From JAYWIG01 sp043789035 (GTDB lineage Bacteria; Pseudomonadota; Gammaproteobacteria; Burkholderiales; Burkholderiaceae_E), in assembly GCA_043789035.1 (NCBI GenBank), contig JAYWIG010000361.1:1-64000 (forward strand): a stretch of 64,000 nucleotides of DNA. Direction: 5' to 3'. A program made the translations under genes and the position numbers. The notes under the pieces are model-generated. The model saw only the letters and a program-made list of their open reading frames with translations, had not been told where the DNA came from and made no database searches. This document shows positions 18,046 to 26,292 of this stretch, one piece after another (the first letter of the stretch is position 1; every line of letters begins with the position of its first letter).

Positions 18046-18420
18046 ATGCAATTGAACATCAATGCATTTGAGCAACTCATCGAATTCTCAAAAGAACTTC
18101 CCGCAGTGCAAGGACACTTCGAGGGCCGACCTATAGTGCCTGGTGTCACTCTGCTTGCAAGTGTATTACGGGCAATCTATAGCGCATATCCACAATTCGA
18201 AGGCAAAGCCCACGAAGTCGTTTCCGCAAAGTTTTTGTTTCCAGTCGAGCCAGAAGCGTCGCTTGTAATTCGATGCACACCCAAGGTTTTGCTTTTGAAA
18301 CCAGAGCAAACACAATGCCAAATTGAATTTAGCTTCGATTGCCTGCTGAAGAAGAATTTAGGCACTGCTGTGGGCATCAACACCACTGCACTCAAAGGGG
18401 CAATTCGGTTTGCAGCCTGA
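18046..18420 (+). CDS. 3-hydroxyacyl-ACP dehydratase (hotdog; ApeI-like)
   Basis: A 124-residue single hotdog-fold protein. VQGHFEGRPIVPGVTLL at about 21-37 contains the catalytic His of FabA/FabZ-type dehydratases and the following Pro-Gly turn. It would remove water from the 3-hydroxyacyl intermediates, leaving the double bonds of the polyene. It is short compared with FabZ (about 145) but normal for ApeI-type proteins. It starts 6 nt after the ligase and overlaps the acyltransferase start by 11 nt. Confidence 0.82.
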   Translation: MQLNINAFEQLIEFSKELPAVQGHFEGRPIVPGVTLLASVLRAIYSAYPQFEGKAHEVVSAKFLFPVEPEASLVIRCTPKVLLLKPEQTQCQIEFSFDCLLKKNLGTAVGINTTALKGAIRFAA

Positions 18421-19333
18421 TTGGAAACAACAAACCGAGCGTAGCAATACGCTAGCTCTCAAGATCATCATTTGGGTTGCACTTCGACTCGGACGCAGCG
18501 TTGCGCGATGGTTGCTGCTACCAATAACGTTTTACTTTTGGGCGACATCACCCAAGGCTAGGCGTGCATCGAATCAATACCTTAGGCAAATCGAGAGCTT
18601 CACAGGCCGCCCAACCAAATCATTAAGTAGCCTCAAACATATTCACGCCTTTGCGTCGATTACGCTTGATCGAGTATTTATGCTCACCGGTCAAACCCAG
18701 TACTTCGATACCCGTACTGAAAACTTCTTTCAGATGAAGACTGTGCATGATCAAAAAGTTGGAGGCATTTTTGTAGGTGCGCACGTGGGTAGCTTCGAGG
18801 CACTGCATGTGCTTGGCACACGTGACCCGGTGACGCATGAAAAACTACCCGAGCTTACGGTGAAGATGGCGATGTATGCCGACAATGCCCGAAAGATTAG
18901 CGCCATGCTCGAGGCAATAAATCCCGACTCAAGCAAGTTTATTATTTCATTGGGCAATCCAGACGCCATGCTTCAAATTCAGGATACAGTGGACAAAGGT
19001 GAGTTCGTAGGCATGCTTGCGGATCGCTATTTAGAAGCTAGCGGATGCGAGAAGATTTCATTTTTAGGTGCGCCTGCCTTGTTTCCAAATGGGCCGTTTC
19101 GGTTGGCGATGGTGCTCAAGCGGCCGGTATACCTTATGTTTGGGCTTTATCATGGTGGCAATCGCTATGAAGTACATTTCGATGAGTTACCACTGCCGAA
19201 AATGCCTGAAAAAGGTGGTCGGGTAGCGCAATTAAGACTTTGGCAAGAAGCTTATGTGGCAAAACTCGAGAGCTACTGCACTCTCGCACCTTACAATTGG
19301 TTTAATTTTTTTGATTTCTGGGCCGATGAATAA
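18410..19333 (+). CDS. Lysophospholipid/LpxL-type acyltransferase of the cluster
   Basis: A 307-residue member of the LPLAT (HtrB/LpxL-like) family, inner-membrane associated through hydrophobic residues near 30-45. The catalytic pair is GAHVGSFEAL (His125-x4-Glu130) and the later blocks are GMLADRYLEASG and FLGAPALFPNGPFRLA. In APE clusters a homologous enzyme, often fused to a glycosyltransferase (ApeJ), is thought to attach an acyl or polyenyl chain to a lipid head group. Here the glycosyltransferase is a separate gene on the opposite strand at 28 kb. It overlaps both neighbours, so it belongs to the same operon. Confidence 0.83.
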   Translation: MQPDWKQQTERSNTLALKIIIWVALRLGRSVARWLLLPITFYFWATSPKARRASNQYLRQIESFTGRPTKSLSSLKHIHAFASITLDRVFMLTGQTQYFDTRTENFFQMKTVHDQKVGGIFVGAHVGSFEALHVLGTRDPVTHEKLPELTVKMAMYADNARKISAMLEAINPDSSKFIISLGNPDAMLQIQDTVDKGEFVGMLADRYLEASGCEKISFLGAPALFPNGPFRLAMVLKRPVYLMFGLYHGGNRYEVHFDELPLPKMPEKGGRVAQLRLWQEAYVAKLESYCTLAPYNWFNFFDFWADE

Positions 19334-19973
19334 ATTGTTTTCTGTGCACTTGTTCACCGCACTTTTTTGCCTTGCGCTGGTTGCGCTGGTTGCGTCGGTT
19401 GCACCGCTTGCGAATTCACAGCCAACCAACGCCCAAGCTCGACAAGAAGTTGCGAGCGAACAAACACTGCTCACTGAGGTGATGAGCAAACTAGCCAATG
19501 TCAAAGTTGCCAAAGCGGAGTTCACGGAAACTCGTTATCTCAAACTCTTGGTCGCGCCGGTGCAATCAACCGGCGTGCTTACCTACACAGCGCCCGACAA
19601 ATTCGAAAAGGTCACATTAAAGCCGGTCGAAGAAAAAATGACTATCGCTAAGCATCTAGTCACGCTCGAAGAACCCGCTAAAGGTAGAAAAAATACCATC
19701 ACTCCGAATAGCTTTCCCGCATTGTCGGCATTAATTGACGCGCTCAGGGGTGCCCTGTCGGGCAATCCGAGCCTACTTTCCGAGACATTCAAAATAAAAA
19801 TTGAGGGTGCAGCTAGCCAATGGAAACTCACGCTGATTCCGAAAGAAGCCGTTCAATACGGCTACATTCACAAGATTACCGTTTCAGGCAAGCAAGACAC
19901 GATAGATTCAATGGAAGTTTTACAAGCTGATGGAGATAGATCAGTTCTGAGTATGAAACGTGCAGCGTTCTAA
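19326..19973 (+). CDS. LolA-like outer-membrane lipoprotein carrier protein
   Basis: A 215-residue exported protein with an N-terminal signal peptide (MNKLFSVHLFTALFCLALVAL onward, cleavage near ANS/AQA) and the LolA-type beta-sheet pattern: KAEFTETRYLKLLVAPVQSTG near 80-100, then GVLTYTAPDKFEKVTLKP. LolA homologues in polyene clusters (ApeL-like) pair with an MMPL exporter and are thought to shuttle the lipid-like product across the periplasm. ATG at 19326 overlaps the acyltransferase stop by 8 nt; the frame extends upstream, but that part lies inside the previous gene and is not signal-like. The MMPL gene follows with a 14-nt overlap. Confidence 0.82.
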   Translation: MNKLFSVHLFTALFCLALVALVASVAPLANSQPTNAQARQEVASEQTLLTEVMSKLANVKVAKAEFTETRYLKLLVAPVQSTGVLTYTAPDKFEKVTLKPVEEKMTIAKHLVTLEEPAKGRKNTITPNSFPALSALIDALRGALSGNPSLLSETFKIKIEGAASQWKLTLIPKEAVQYGYIHKITVSGKQDTIDSMEVLQADGDRSVLSMKRAAF

Positions 19974-22320
19974 TTTGCGTGCCCATGTTGGTGCCAGGAT
20001 TGCGATTTGGCTAGCAATCCTCGGAATCAGTCTGTGGATTGGATTACGATCAGAATTTCGAGCCGACATTTCTGCGTTTCTGCCCAGAAACCCAACACCA
20101 GATCAACAGTTACTGGTCGATCAGTTAAAAGATGGTGCAGTCTCACGACTTATTCTGGTTGCGGTTGACGGTAACAATGCTGCAACGATCGGCGCTATTA
20201 GCAAAAGCATGGCTGAAAAACTTCGAGCTGACCCGCAATGGACAATCATCAGCAATGGTGAACTGGTTGGCGCGGAAAAAGACGGTAAGTTTTTACTCGA
20301 CCATCGTTATCTTCTATCACCCACCCTTTCAGCGAAAAGCTTTGAGACTGCAGAGCTTAAAAAGGCGCTTCTTCAAACCAAGCAAATGTTGTCACAAGAA
20401 ACTGGCTTTTTTGCCAAAGCGCTTGTGCCGCGTGACCCGACCAACGAAATAATGCAACAGTTGGAGTCCCTAGCGAGCAAAAGTAAAACCCCAACGGAAG
20501 AAGGTGTGTGGATGGTTCAGCCAACAGCGGGCCAATGGCGAGCATTAATCATGGGGCAAACCAAAGCACCAGGAATCGATCTCGATGCCCAGCAAGTAGC
20601 TGTAGGCGCGGTGCAAAAGGTGTTTAACGAAGCGAATTTGAAACATGCCAATGGCGCGGCCCAACTTGTCCTCACCGGCCCCGGTGTGTTTTCGGCTCTG
20701 AGTCGAGATAGGATTAGAAGCGAGGTAACGATCATGTCCTCGATAGCGACCGTCATGGTCGTAGCACTTATTTGGTGGGTGTATCGTTCGATACCTGTGA
20801 TGGCCCTAGGCTTGCTTCCCGTTGCAACCGGCATCATTGTCGGCATGGCTGCGGTTGCAGCCATCTTCGGCCATGTCCACGGGCTGACCTTAGGCTTCGG
20901 CGCAACGCTCATCGGAGAAGCCATCGACTACGCCATCTACCTCCTCACACTCATTCGCAACAAGCCTGGGCAAACGGCAGTACCTACTATGCAGCGTATT
21001 TGGCCTACTCTGCGCATAGGCGTGCTGACCTCGATTTTTGGTTTTGCTGCTATGGTGGTTTCAGATTTTCCTGGATTGCAACAACTCGGTGTGTTTTCTG
21101 TAGCTGGCTTAATTGCAGCGGTGTTAACTACCCGTTATCTTTTACCCCATCTTGTACCGAATGGCTTTGAGATCCGAGCTTCCGGATTTGGTGGTTGGCT
21201 TGCTAAGGTCACTACAAGTCTGCCGCGCTATCGAACTTTTGTGAACATCGCTTTGGCGTGCACTGTAGCGGCAGCGTTTCTATTACCAAGGAAATCCACT
21301 GAAAGTGGTCTTGGCGGGGTAAGCCCCATTTCGGTGGCCGAGCAAAAAGTCGATGAGACATTGCGAGGGCAACTGGGTGCACCAGACCTTCGTTATTTAG
21401 TCATCGCTCAGGCAACAACGCTTGAGAATGCGTTGGTATTGGCGGAGCGCGCATCCGAGGCTATGCAGAAGCTTCAAACCGAGGCCAAGATTGAATCGTA
21501 CGATACGCCAACGCGATTCTTACCAAGCCAAGCTCTGCAAAAGCAACGCCAAGCAGCCATACCGTCCCAAGAAGTTTTAAGCGCTAACTTAAAAGAAGCG
21601 TCAATCGACGTAGGTTTTAGCCCCGATAGCTTTAAACCATTTCTCGACGAAATTACATTGGCGAAAACTAGTAGTCTGATTTCGAGAAAAACACTTCAAG
21701 GCACACAACTCGCAGCGCAGGTCGATGCACTTGTGGTTGAGAAACCCAATCTGGCAAGTGTCATGTTGCCGCTTCGCGATGTGAAAGATGAAGCGGCACT
21801 TCGAGCGGCGGTTGCCGCGATCAACACACCTCAGATTAGAGTGCTCGACTTGACGACCGAAACGAGCTCTTTGTATCAAACATATCGTCATCAATCAATG
21901 GCCTATGCCCTTGCAGGAATGGTCGCCATTTTCATTCTATTCATGCTGTATCTGCGCTCAGTAAAAAGAGCCGCGCGATTGATGTGGCCTCTCGTGGCTG
22001 CGGTGCTTTGGACGGGATCACTTCTCACTTTGATCGGTATCACGCTTTCAATTTTCCATATCGTCGCGCTTTTGTTGGTGGTCGGCGTCGGATCAAACTA
22101 TGCGCTGTTCTTCGATGGCCAAGTCGATGAGATATCAATCGGGCCGGTAATGATCTCATTGGTGGTGTGTAATCTTTCCACCATTTTTGGTTTTGGCGTT
22201 CTAGGGTTTTCGAACATGCCTGTGCTCAGTGCCATCGGAGCAACCGTAGGTGTTGGTGCTGTCCTGTGCTTGGTGCTAAGCGCGCTTTACCTGCAAGCTA
22301 AACCATCAACCGCGGGCTAA
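19960..22320 (+). CDS. MMPL/RND-type polyene lipid exporter
   Basis: A 786-residue polytopic inner-membrane protein with the duplicated MMPL layout. TM1 is near 12-28, a periplasmic domain covers about 30-250, a five-helix bundle about 255-410, TM7 lies near 425, a second periplasmic loop covers 440-640, and the final helices 645-780. HGLTLGFGATLIGEAIDYAIYLLTLIR near 308-333 and its counterpart VALLLVVGVGSNYALFFDG carry the acidic/polar residues of the proton relay. Homologues in xanthomonadin and APE clusters export the pigment-lipid to the outer membrane. Start is GTG at 19960. Confidence 0.88.
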   Translation: MQRSNLRAHVGARIAIWLAILGISLWIGLRSEFRADISAFLPRNPTPDQQLLVDQLKDGAVSRLILVAVDGNNAATIGAISKSMAEKLRADPQWTIISNGELVGAEKDGKFLLDHRYLLSPTLSAKSFETAELKKALLQTKQMLSQETGFFAKALVPRDPTNEIMQQLESLASKSKTPTEEGVWMVQPTAGQWRALIMGQTKAPGIDLDAQQVAVGAVQKVFNEANLKHANGAAQLVLTGPGVFSALSRDRIRSEVTIMSSIATVMVVALIWWVYRSIPVMALGLLPVATGIIVGMAAVAAIFGHVHGLTLGFGATLIGEAIDYAIYLLTLIRNKPGQTAVPTMQRIWPTLRIGVLTSIFGFAAMVVSDFPGLQQLGVFSVAGLIAAVLTTRYLLPHLVPNGFEIRASGFGGWLAKVTTSLPRYRTFVNIALACTVAAAFLLPRKSTESGLGGVSPISVAEQKVDETLRGQLGAPDLRYLVIAQATTLENALVLAERASEAMQKLQTEAKIESYDTPTRFLPSQALQKQRQAAIPSQEVLSANLKEASIDVGFSPDSFKPFLDEITLAKTSSLISRKTLQGTQLAAQVDALVVEKPNLASVMLPLRDVKDEAALRAAVAAINTPQIRVLDLTTETSSLYQTYRHQSMAYALAGMVAIFILFMLYLRSVKRAARLMWPLVAAVLWTGSLLTLIGITLSIFHIVALLLVVGVGSNYALFFDGQVDEISIGPVMISLVVCNLSTIFGFGVLGFSNMPVLSAIGATVGVGAVLCLVLSALYLQAKPSTAG

Positions 22321-22326
22321 ACAAAC

Positions 22327-23019
22327 GTGTTAGAACAAAAGCTTTATCGCATTGACTTAAGTCGATCTAAAAATTTACTGATCCTGATGCCGGGCGCAGG
22401 CAACCGGCATACAAGTTTTGAGGACCACGGTTTTATTCACAGCGCAACCGATTCAGGTTTGTCGGCAGACATTTTGACAGTGGACACAAGCTACGAGCAA
22501 TTTTCCGACCTCTCTATCGAAAAGCGATTGCATGAAGAAGTGGTACTTCCGGCTCGCTTGGCGGGCTATGAACGTATTTGGATGGGCGGAATTTCATTGG
22601 GCAGTTTTGGAACCATGGTCTACGCACGAAAGAACGCGAACATGCTTGCAGGCTTAGTGCTCATCGCACCCTATCTTGGAAACAGGGGAACCTTAGCCGA
22701 AATTCGCTCTGCAGGTGGGCTAGACGCTTGGAACCCAGACATTGCCGATGATTATGACGAGCGGCATGTTTGGAAAATTATTAAAAACTATCCCACTGCA
22801 TTCACGCCTAATCTTCCGCTCTTCTTGCTCTATGGAAACGATGATCGCTTTGTTGAATTTCATCAACTTCTTGCTACCCGCTTAAAGCCAGAGACAATCA
22901 CCACTGTTTCTGGGGGTCATGATTGGCCTATATGGCAGGCACTATGGCAACATTTCATAAAGGACGGCCCGTTAAGTGCGTCAAGCCGCTTTAGTTCCCT
23001 AGGCCGTTATCAGTCATAA
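22327..23019 (+). CDS. Alpha/beta hydrolase of the polyene cluster
   Basis: A 230-residue alpha/beta-hydrolase fold protein. The nucleophile elbow is MGGISLGSFG (GxSxG, about residue 94), the acid is in LYGNDDRFVEFH near 177 and the base in VSGGHDWPIW near 203, so a Ser-Asp-His triad is complete. It could act as the chain-releasing thioesterase, because a hotdog thioesterase (ApeK-type) is absent. An esterase or deacylase role is equally possible. GTG start at 22327, 6 nt after the exporter; the same operon as its neighbours. Confidence 0.75.
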   Translation: MLEQKLYRIDLSRSKNLLILMPGAGNRHTSFEDHGFIHSATDSGLSADILTVDTSYEQFSDLSIEKRLHEEVVLPARLAGYERIWMGGISLGSFGTMVYARKNANMLAGLVLIAPYLGNRGTLAEIRSAGGLDAWNPDIADDYDERHVWKIIKNYPTAFTPNLPLFLLYGNDDRFVEFHQLLATRLKPETITTVSGGHDWPIWQALWQHFIKDGPLSASSRFSSLGRYQS

Positions 23020-23031
23020 AGGTTAGTTACT

Positions 23032-24228
23032 TTGAGCTCTAGCAATAAGAACGCTTTGTTCGCCACGCAATACACGCTCACAAACGCATTAGGCACAGGC
23101 ATCGAAGCAACCTGGAGTGCAATTGAGCAAGGTCGCACTGGGCTCGCGCCATGCAATTTCGAAACTGCCGAGATACCTACTTTCATTGGACAAATTCCCG
23201 ACGCTTTGCTGCTTCCAGTAAGAGCTGACTTGCAAAGCTTCGATTGCAGAAACAATCGCTTAGCGCAGTTAAGCCTAGTCCAAGACGGGTTCGAGCAAGC
23301 GGTGTTTTTGGCAATCGAAAAATACGGAGCACATCGTATCGGCGTATTTTTAGGCACCAGTACATCGGGGATTTTTTCTACTGAGTTGGCCTATCGTGAA
23401 CGCCCAGCGTATGAAGGAAAACTACCTCCAGAGTTTCAATATGCTGGCACTCAGAACAACTATTCTTTAGCAGGTTTTGTGTCACGTTACTTCGGCCTCA
23501 AAGGTCCAGCTCTCGTGGTTTCATCGGCCTGTTCATCAAGCGCAAAAGTCTTTGGTAATGCGCAGCGAATGATAGATGCAGGTTTTTGCGATGCTGCAAT
23601 TGTTGGTGGTGTCGACTCTCTTTGCTTAACTACCTTGTACGGCTTTAAAGCGCTAGGCCTAGTATCGGAACAACCATGCCGCCCTTACGATGGCGAGCGC
23701 AACGGCATCTCCATTTCTGAAGCGGCTGGTTTTGCGCTTTTGGAAAAAAATCCGCAATCAGCGAAGTTTCGCGTCAGCGGCGTCGGCGAGAGCTCAGACG
23801 CTTACCATATGTCTTCCCCTCACCCAGAAGGTAAAGGCGCAGCTGCTGCGATGACTGCGGCCTTGCATCAAGGTGGCCTGGAACCTACAGCAATTGGCTA
23901 CATCAACCTTCATGGCACTGCGACCAAAACTAACGATGCTGCCGAAGGCGCAGCGGTGGCGGGTATGTTCGGGGGTAGCACACCAGTAAGTTCGACTAAA
24001 GGCTTTCATGGACATTCTTTAGGTGCAGCTGGAATTACCGAAATCGCTATCGCTGCGATGGCATTGGACAGAAGCCTGATTCCTGGCAGCCTTAATACGC
24101 AGCAGCTAGATTCCACAATTAGTGTGAACTATCAGTTAGAAAATCAGTCATCAAAAATGAAGGCAGTGATGAGTAACTCCTTCGGTTTTGGCGGCAGCAA
24201 TTGCAGCGTCTTAATCGAAGCACCCTAA
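23032..24228 (+). CDS. Beta-ketoacyl-ACP synthase (KAS I/II type), condensing enzyme
   Basis: A 398-residue thiolase-fold condensing enzyme. The active-site Cys167 is in VVSSACSSSAKV; the His residues are in YINLHGTATKTND and KGFHGHSLGAAG, giving the Cys-His-His triad of decarboxylating ketosynthases. It should extend the ACP-bound chain with malonyl units. The next gene encodes a Cys-less ketosynthase-like partner, so the two may form a KS-CLF heterodimer, as known for APE synthases. Start is apparently TTG at 23032; no ATG precedes the core and AAAGGTTAG nearby can serve as RBS. Confidence 0.88.
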   Translation: MSSSNKNALFATQYTLTNALGTGIEATWSAIEQGRTGLAPCNFETAEIPTFIGQIPDALLLPVRADLQSFDCRNNRLAQLSLVQDGFEQAVFLAIEKYGAHRIGVFLGTSTSGIFSTELAYRERPAYEGKLPPEFQYAGTQNNYSLAGFVSRYFGLKGPALVVSSACSSSAKVFGNAQRMIDAGFCDAAIVGGVDSLCLTTLYGFKALGLVSEQPCRPYDGERNGISISEAAGFALLEKNPQSAKFRVSGVGESSDAYHMSSPHPEGKGAAAAMTAALHQGGLEPTAIGYINLHGTATKTNDAAEGAAVAGMFGGSTPVSSTKGFHGHSLGAAGITEIAIAAMALDRSLIPGSLNTQQLDSTISVNYQLENQSSKMKAVMSNSFGFGGSNCSVLIEAP

Positions 24229-24250
24229 CTAAAAACACTTGAAATCGCGC

Positions 24251-25078
24251 ATGTCACACACAATTTATATTCAAAGCATTGGCTTGTTCGGCACGGGTTT
24301 TGAGAATTGGGCATCGGCAGAAAGAATTCTCTCCGGTGAACAACCCTATGTAGCAACTGCTGCTGTGCCTCCTTCACCAGAATGGTTACCGCCAGCCGAG
24401 CGCAGGCGCACCAGCGACATTATTCGCCTAGCCATGGTTGCAGGCAAAGAAGCTTTAGCCAACTCGCAATCAAGCCCCAGCGAATCGGCGACGGTATTTT
24501 CATCGTCGGGTGGTAGTGGCGAAGTAATCCATCAGATTTGCGAATCTCTTGCATCAGACGACAGAGATGTCTCCCCGACAAGATTTCATAACTCGGTACA
24601 CAATGCACCTGCCGGTTATTGGGGAATCGCAGCAAAAAACGAATGGCCATCCACTAGCCTTTGCGGGCATAATGAAAGTTTCGCAGTTGGCCTAATCGAG
24701 GCGATTGCACAAGCAAAAAGCCAAAGTCATTCAGTACTGTTGCTGGTTCATGACCTTCCTTATCCCGAACCGCTCAATGGTGTGCGCACTGTGCATGGTC
24801 TATTTTCACTAGCGCTGCTATTGACCTCAAAGCGTGATGAAAAATCGATTTACGCCCTGCACTTAGAAATGGGCATCGCTGAACAAGATAAAGATTTGGT
24901 AACGACGCTCGCTGATGAATCTCTTGAACACTTTAGATTGGGCAATCCTGCTGCCCGTGCACTACCCTTATTGGTTGCGATAGCAAAGAAATCTAACGCG
25001 CCATTTACGATGTTAGGTACTAACCAAACTTTACTCAAAATGTCTGTTCAAAATGTTAATGCCACCAGCTACACTTAG
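24251..25078 (+). CDS. Ketosynthase-like chain-length factor (beta-ketoacyl synthase N-terminal-like)
   Basis: A 275-residue protein matching the N-terminal half of the ketosynthase fold (PF13723-type), much shorter than a full KS (about 400). The usual ACSSS active-site block is replaced by SLCGHNESFAVGLIEAIAQ, and the C-terminal His motifs are missing, so it cannot condense by itself. In APE and xanthomonadin clusters such proteins pair with a full KS and set chain length. ATG 24251 is chosen; a TTG four codons earlier is open. The downstream dehydratase overlaps it by 26 nt. Confidence 0.75.
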   Translation: MSHTIYIQSIGLFGTGFENWASAERILSGEQPYVATAAVPPSPEWLPPAERRRTSDIIRLAMVAGKEALANSQSSPSESATVFSSSGGSGEVIHQICESLASDDRDVSPTRFHNSVHNAPAGYWGIAAKNEWPSTSLCGHNESFAVGLIEAIAQAKSQSHSVLLLVHDLPYPEPLNGVRTVHGLFSLALLLTSKRDEKSIYALHLEMGIAEQDKDLVTTLADESLEHFRLGNPAARALPLLVAIAKKSNAPFTMLGTNQTLLKMSVQNVNATSYT

Positions 25079-25517
25079 CGCTAAGGAAATCGCGCTTCGA
25101 GTGCCGCATAAAGGGGCGATGTGCTTGCTCGACAGCGTAGAGTCGTGGTCGGAAGAAAATATTAGCGCCAGCGCAATCATTGATATCGATAAAAATCCGC
25201 TCACCATAGCTGGCAAACTAGACAGTACCGCGGCTATAGAGTATGCAGCCCAAGCCATGGCAGTGCACGGTGCACTTTTGGGTGAAGTCGCTGCCGCTAA
25301 AGGAAACCCTCAACGTAAGCCTTTAATGGGTTTCTTGGCGAGTGTTAGAAGCATTGCCTGTCATCAATCTTGGCTAAGCGACACAAGCAATCCATTGACT
25401 ATTTCAGCAACTCGAACTGCCGGAACAGACTCCCCCGTTTCCTATGATTTTTCTGTGCGCGCTGGCGAAGTTGTTTACGTCACCGGCAAAGCGACAGTCG
25501 TACTAAATTTTGAATGA
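25053..25517 (+). CDS. ApeP-like 3-hydroxyacyl-ACP dehydratase (hotdog)
   Basis: A 154-residue hotdog protein of the ApeP type. IALRVPHKGAMCLLDSVESW at about 12-31 has the PHKxxMxLLD block that defines this subgroup, and TAAIEYAAQAMAVHGAL near 60-76 is the following central helix with the probable catalytic Glu. APE systems use two different dehydratases, which are thought to form a heterodimer (ApeI with ApeP). Partner candidates here are the proteins at 18046 and 34503. It begins inside the previous gene (26-nt overlap). Confidence 0.82.
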   Translation: MLMPPATLSAKEIALRVPHKGAMCLLDSVESWSEENISASAIIDIDKNPLTIAGKLDSTAAIEYAAQAMAVHGALLGEVAAAKGNPQRKPLMGFLASVRSIACHQSWLSDTSNPLTISATRTAGTDSPVSYDFSVRAGEVVYVTGKATVVLNFE

Positions 25518-25524
25518 GCTTTCA

Positions 25525-26274
25525 ATGCCTGAACAAGCCACGCCCATCTCCGAACTAGTTGCTCTTGTTACTGGCGGTAGTGGCGCCATAGGCAGCGCCA
25601 TTTGCAAAACACTAGCAAGGCAAGGTTGTTTTGTTTTGGTACACGCTAATAGTAGCCCTGAAAAAGCGCAAAGATTGGTCAATGAACTGTTGGTAGAGGG
25701 AAGCAAAGCACAAGCTATCGTGTTTGACGTCACTAACGGAGATCAAACACGCGCTGCACTTGATGCTTGGGTTGCTGCCAACAAAGCCATCCAAATTATC
25801 GTGAATAACGCCGGCATCAATGATGACGCGGTCATGCCTGGCATGCAACCAAGCCAGTGGCACCAAGTAATTGACGTGTCGCTCAACGGTTTCTTTAATG
25901 TCACCCAACCGCTATTAATGCCAATGATCCGAACCCGTTTTGGCAGAATCATCAGTATCACCTCAGTTAGCGGTATTGCTGGTAACAAGGGGCAGGCTAA
26001 CTACGCGGCAGCAAAAGCAGGTGTTCATGGGGCGACTAAATCACTCTCGCTTGAATTGGCTCCGAGAGGCATCACCGTAAACGCTGTTGCCCCAGGGATA
26101 ATCGCCTCAGCCATGGCAGATGCGGTGTTCGACAAGACCATCATCGATCAACTCGTTCCGATGAAGAGAGCCGGCACTCCTGCGGAGGTTGCCGATTTGG
26201 TCGGTTTTCTCGCCAGCAAACAATCGAGTTACATTAGCGGTCAAATCATCTCCATTAACGGCGGGATGATTTAG
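25525..26274 (+). CDS. 3-oxoacyl-ACP reductase (FabG-type SDR)
   Basis: A 249-residue short-chain dehydrogenase. The cofactor loop is VTGGSGAIGSAI (TGGxGxIG), NNAG follows at about 95, and the catalytic Ser, Tyr and Lys appear in SITSVSGIAG and NYAAAKAG. VNAVAPGIIAS and the QIISINGGMI C-terminus match FabG. It reduces the 3-keto group made by the ketosynthases, so with the dehydratases each cycle leaves one conjugated double bond and no enoyl reductase is needed. TTG at 25510, inside the previous gene, is an alternative start. Last gene of block A, convergent with the halogenase. Confidence 0.88.
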   Translation: MPEQATPISELVALVTGGSGAIGSAICKTLARQGCFVLVHANSSPEKAQRLVNELLVEGSKAQAIVFDVTNGDQTRAALDAWVAANKAIQIIVNNAGINDDAVMPGMQPSQWHQVIDVSLNGFFNVTQPLLMPMIRTRFGRIISITSVSGIAGNKGQANYAAAKAGVHGATKSLSLELAPRGITVNAVAPGIIASAMADAVFDKTIIDQLVPMKRAGTPAEVADLVGFLASKQSSYISGQIISINGGMI

Positions 26275-26292
26275 TTACACTCACGTTATTGC

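Noticed and set aside
20517..20924. 135-codon minus-strand frame inside the MMPL exporter
   Set aside because: Antisense shadow of the membrane-helix region; its Met/Ala/Thr-rich composition mirrors the codons of the sense strand.
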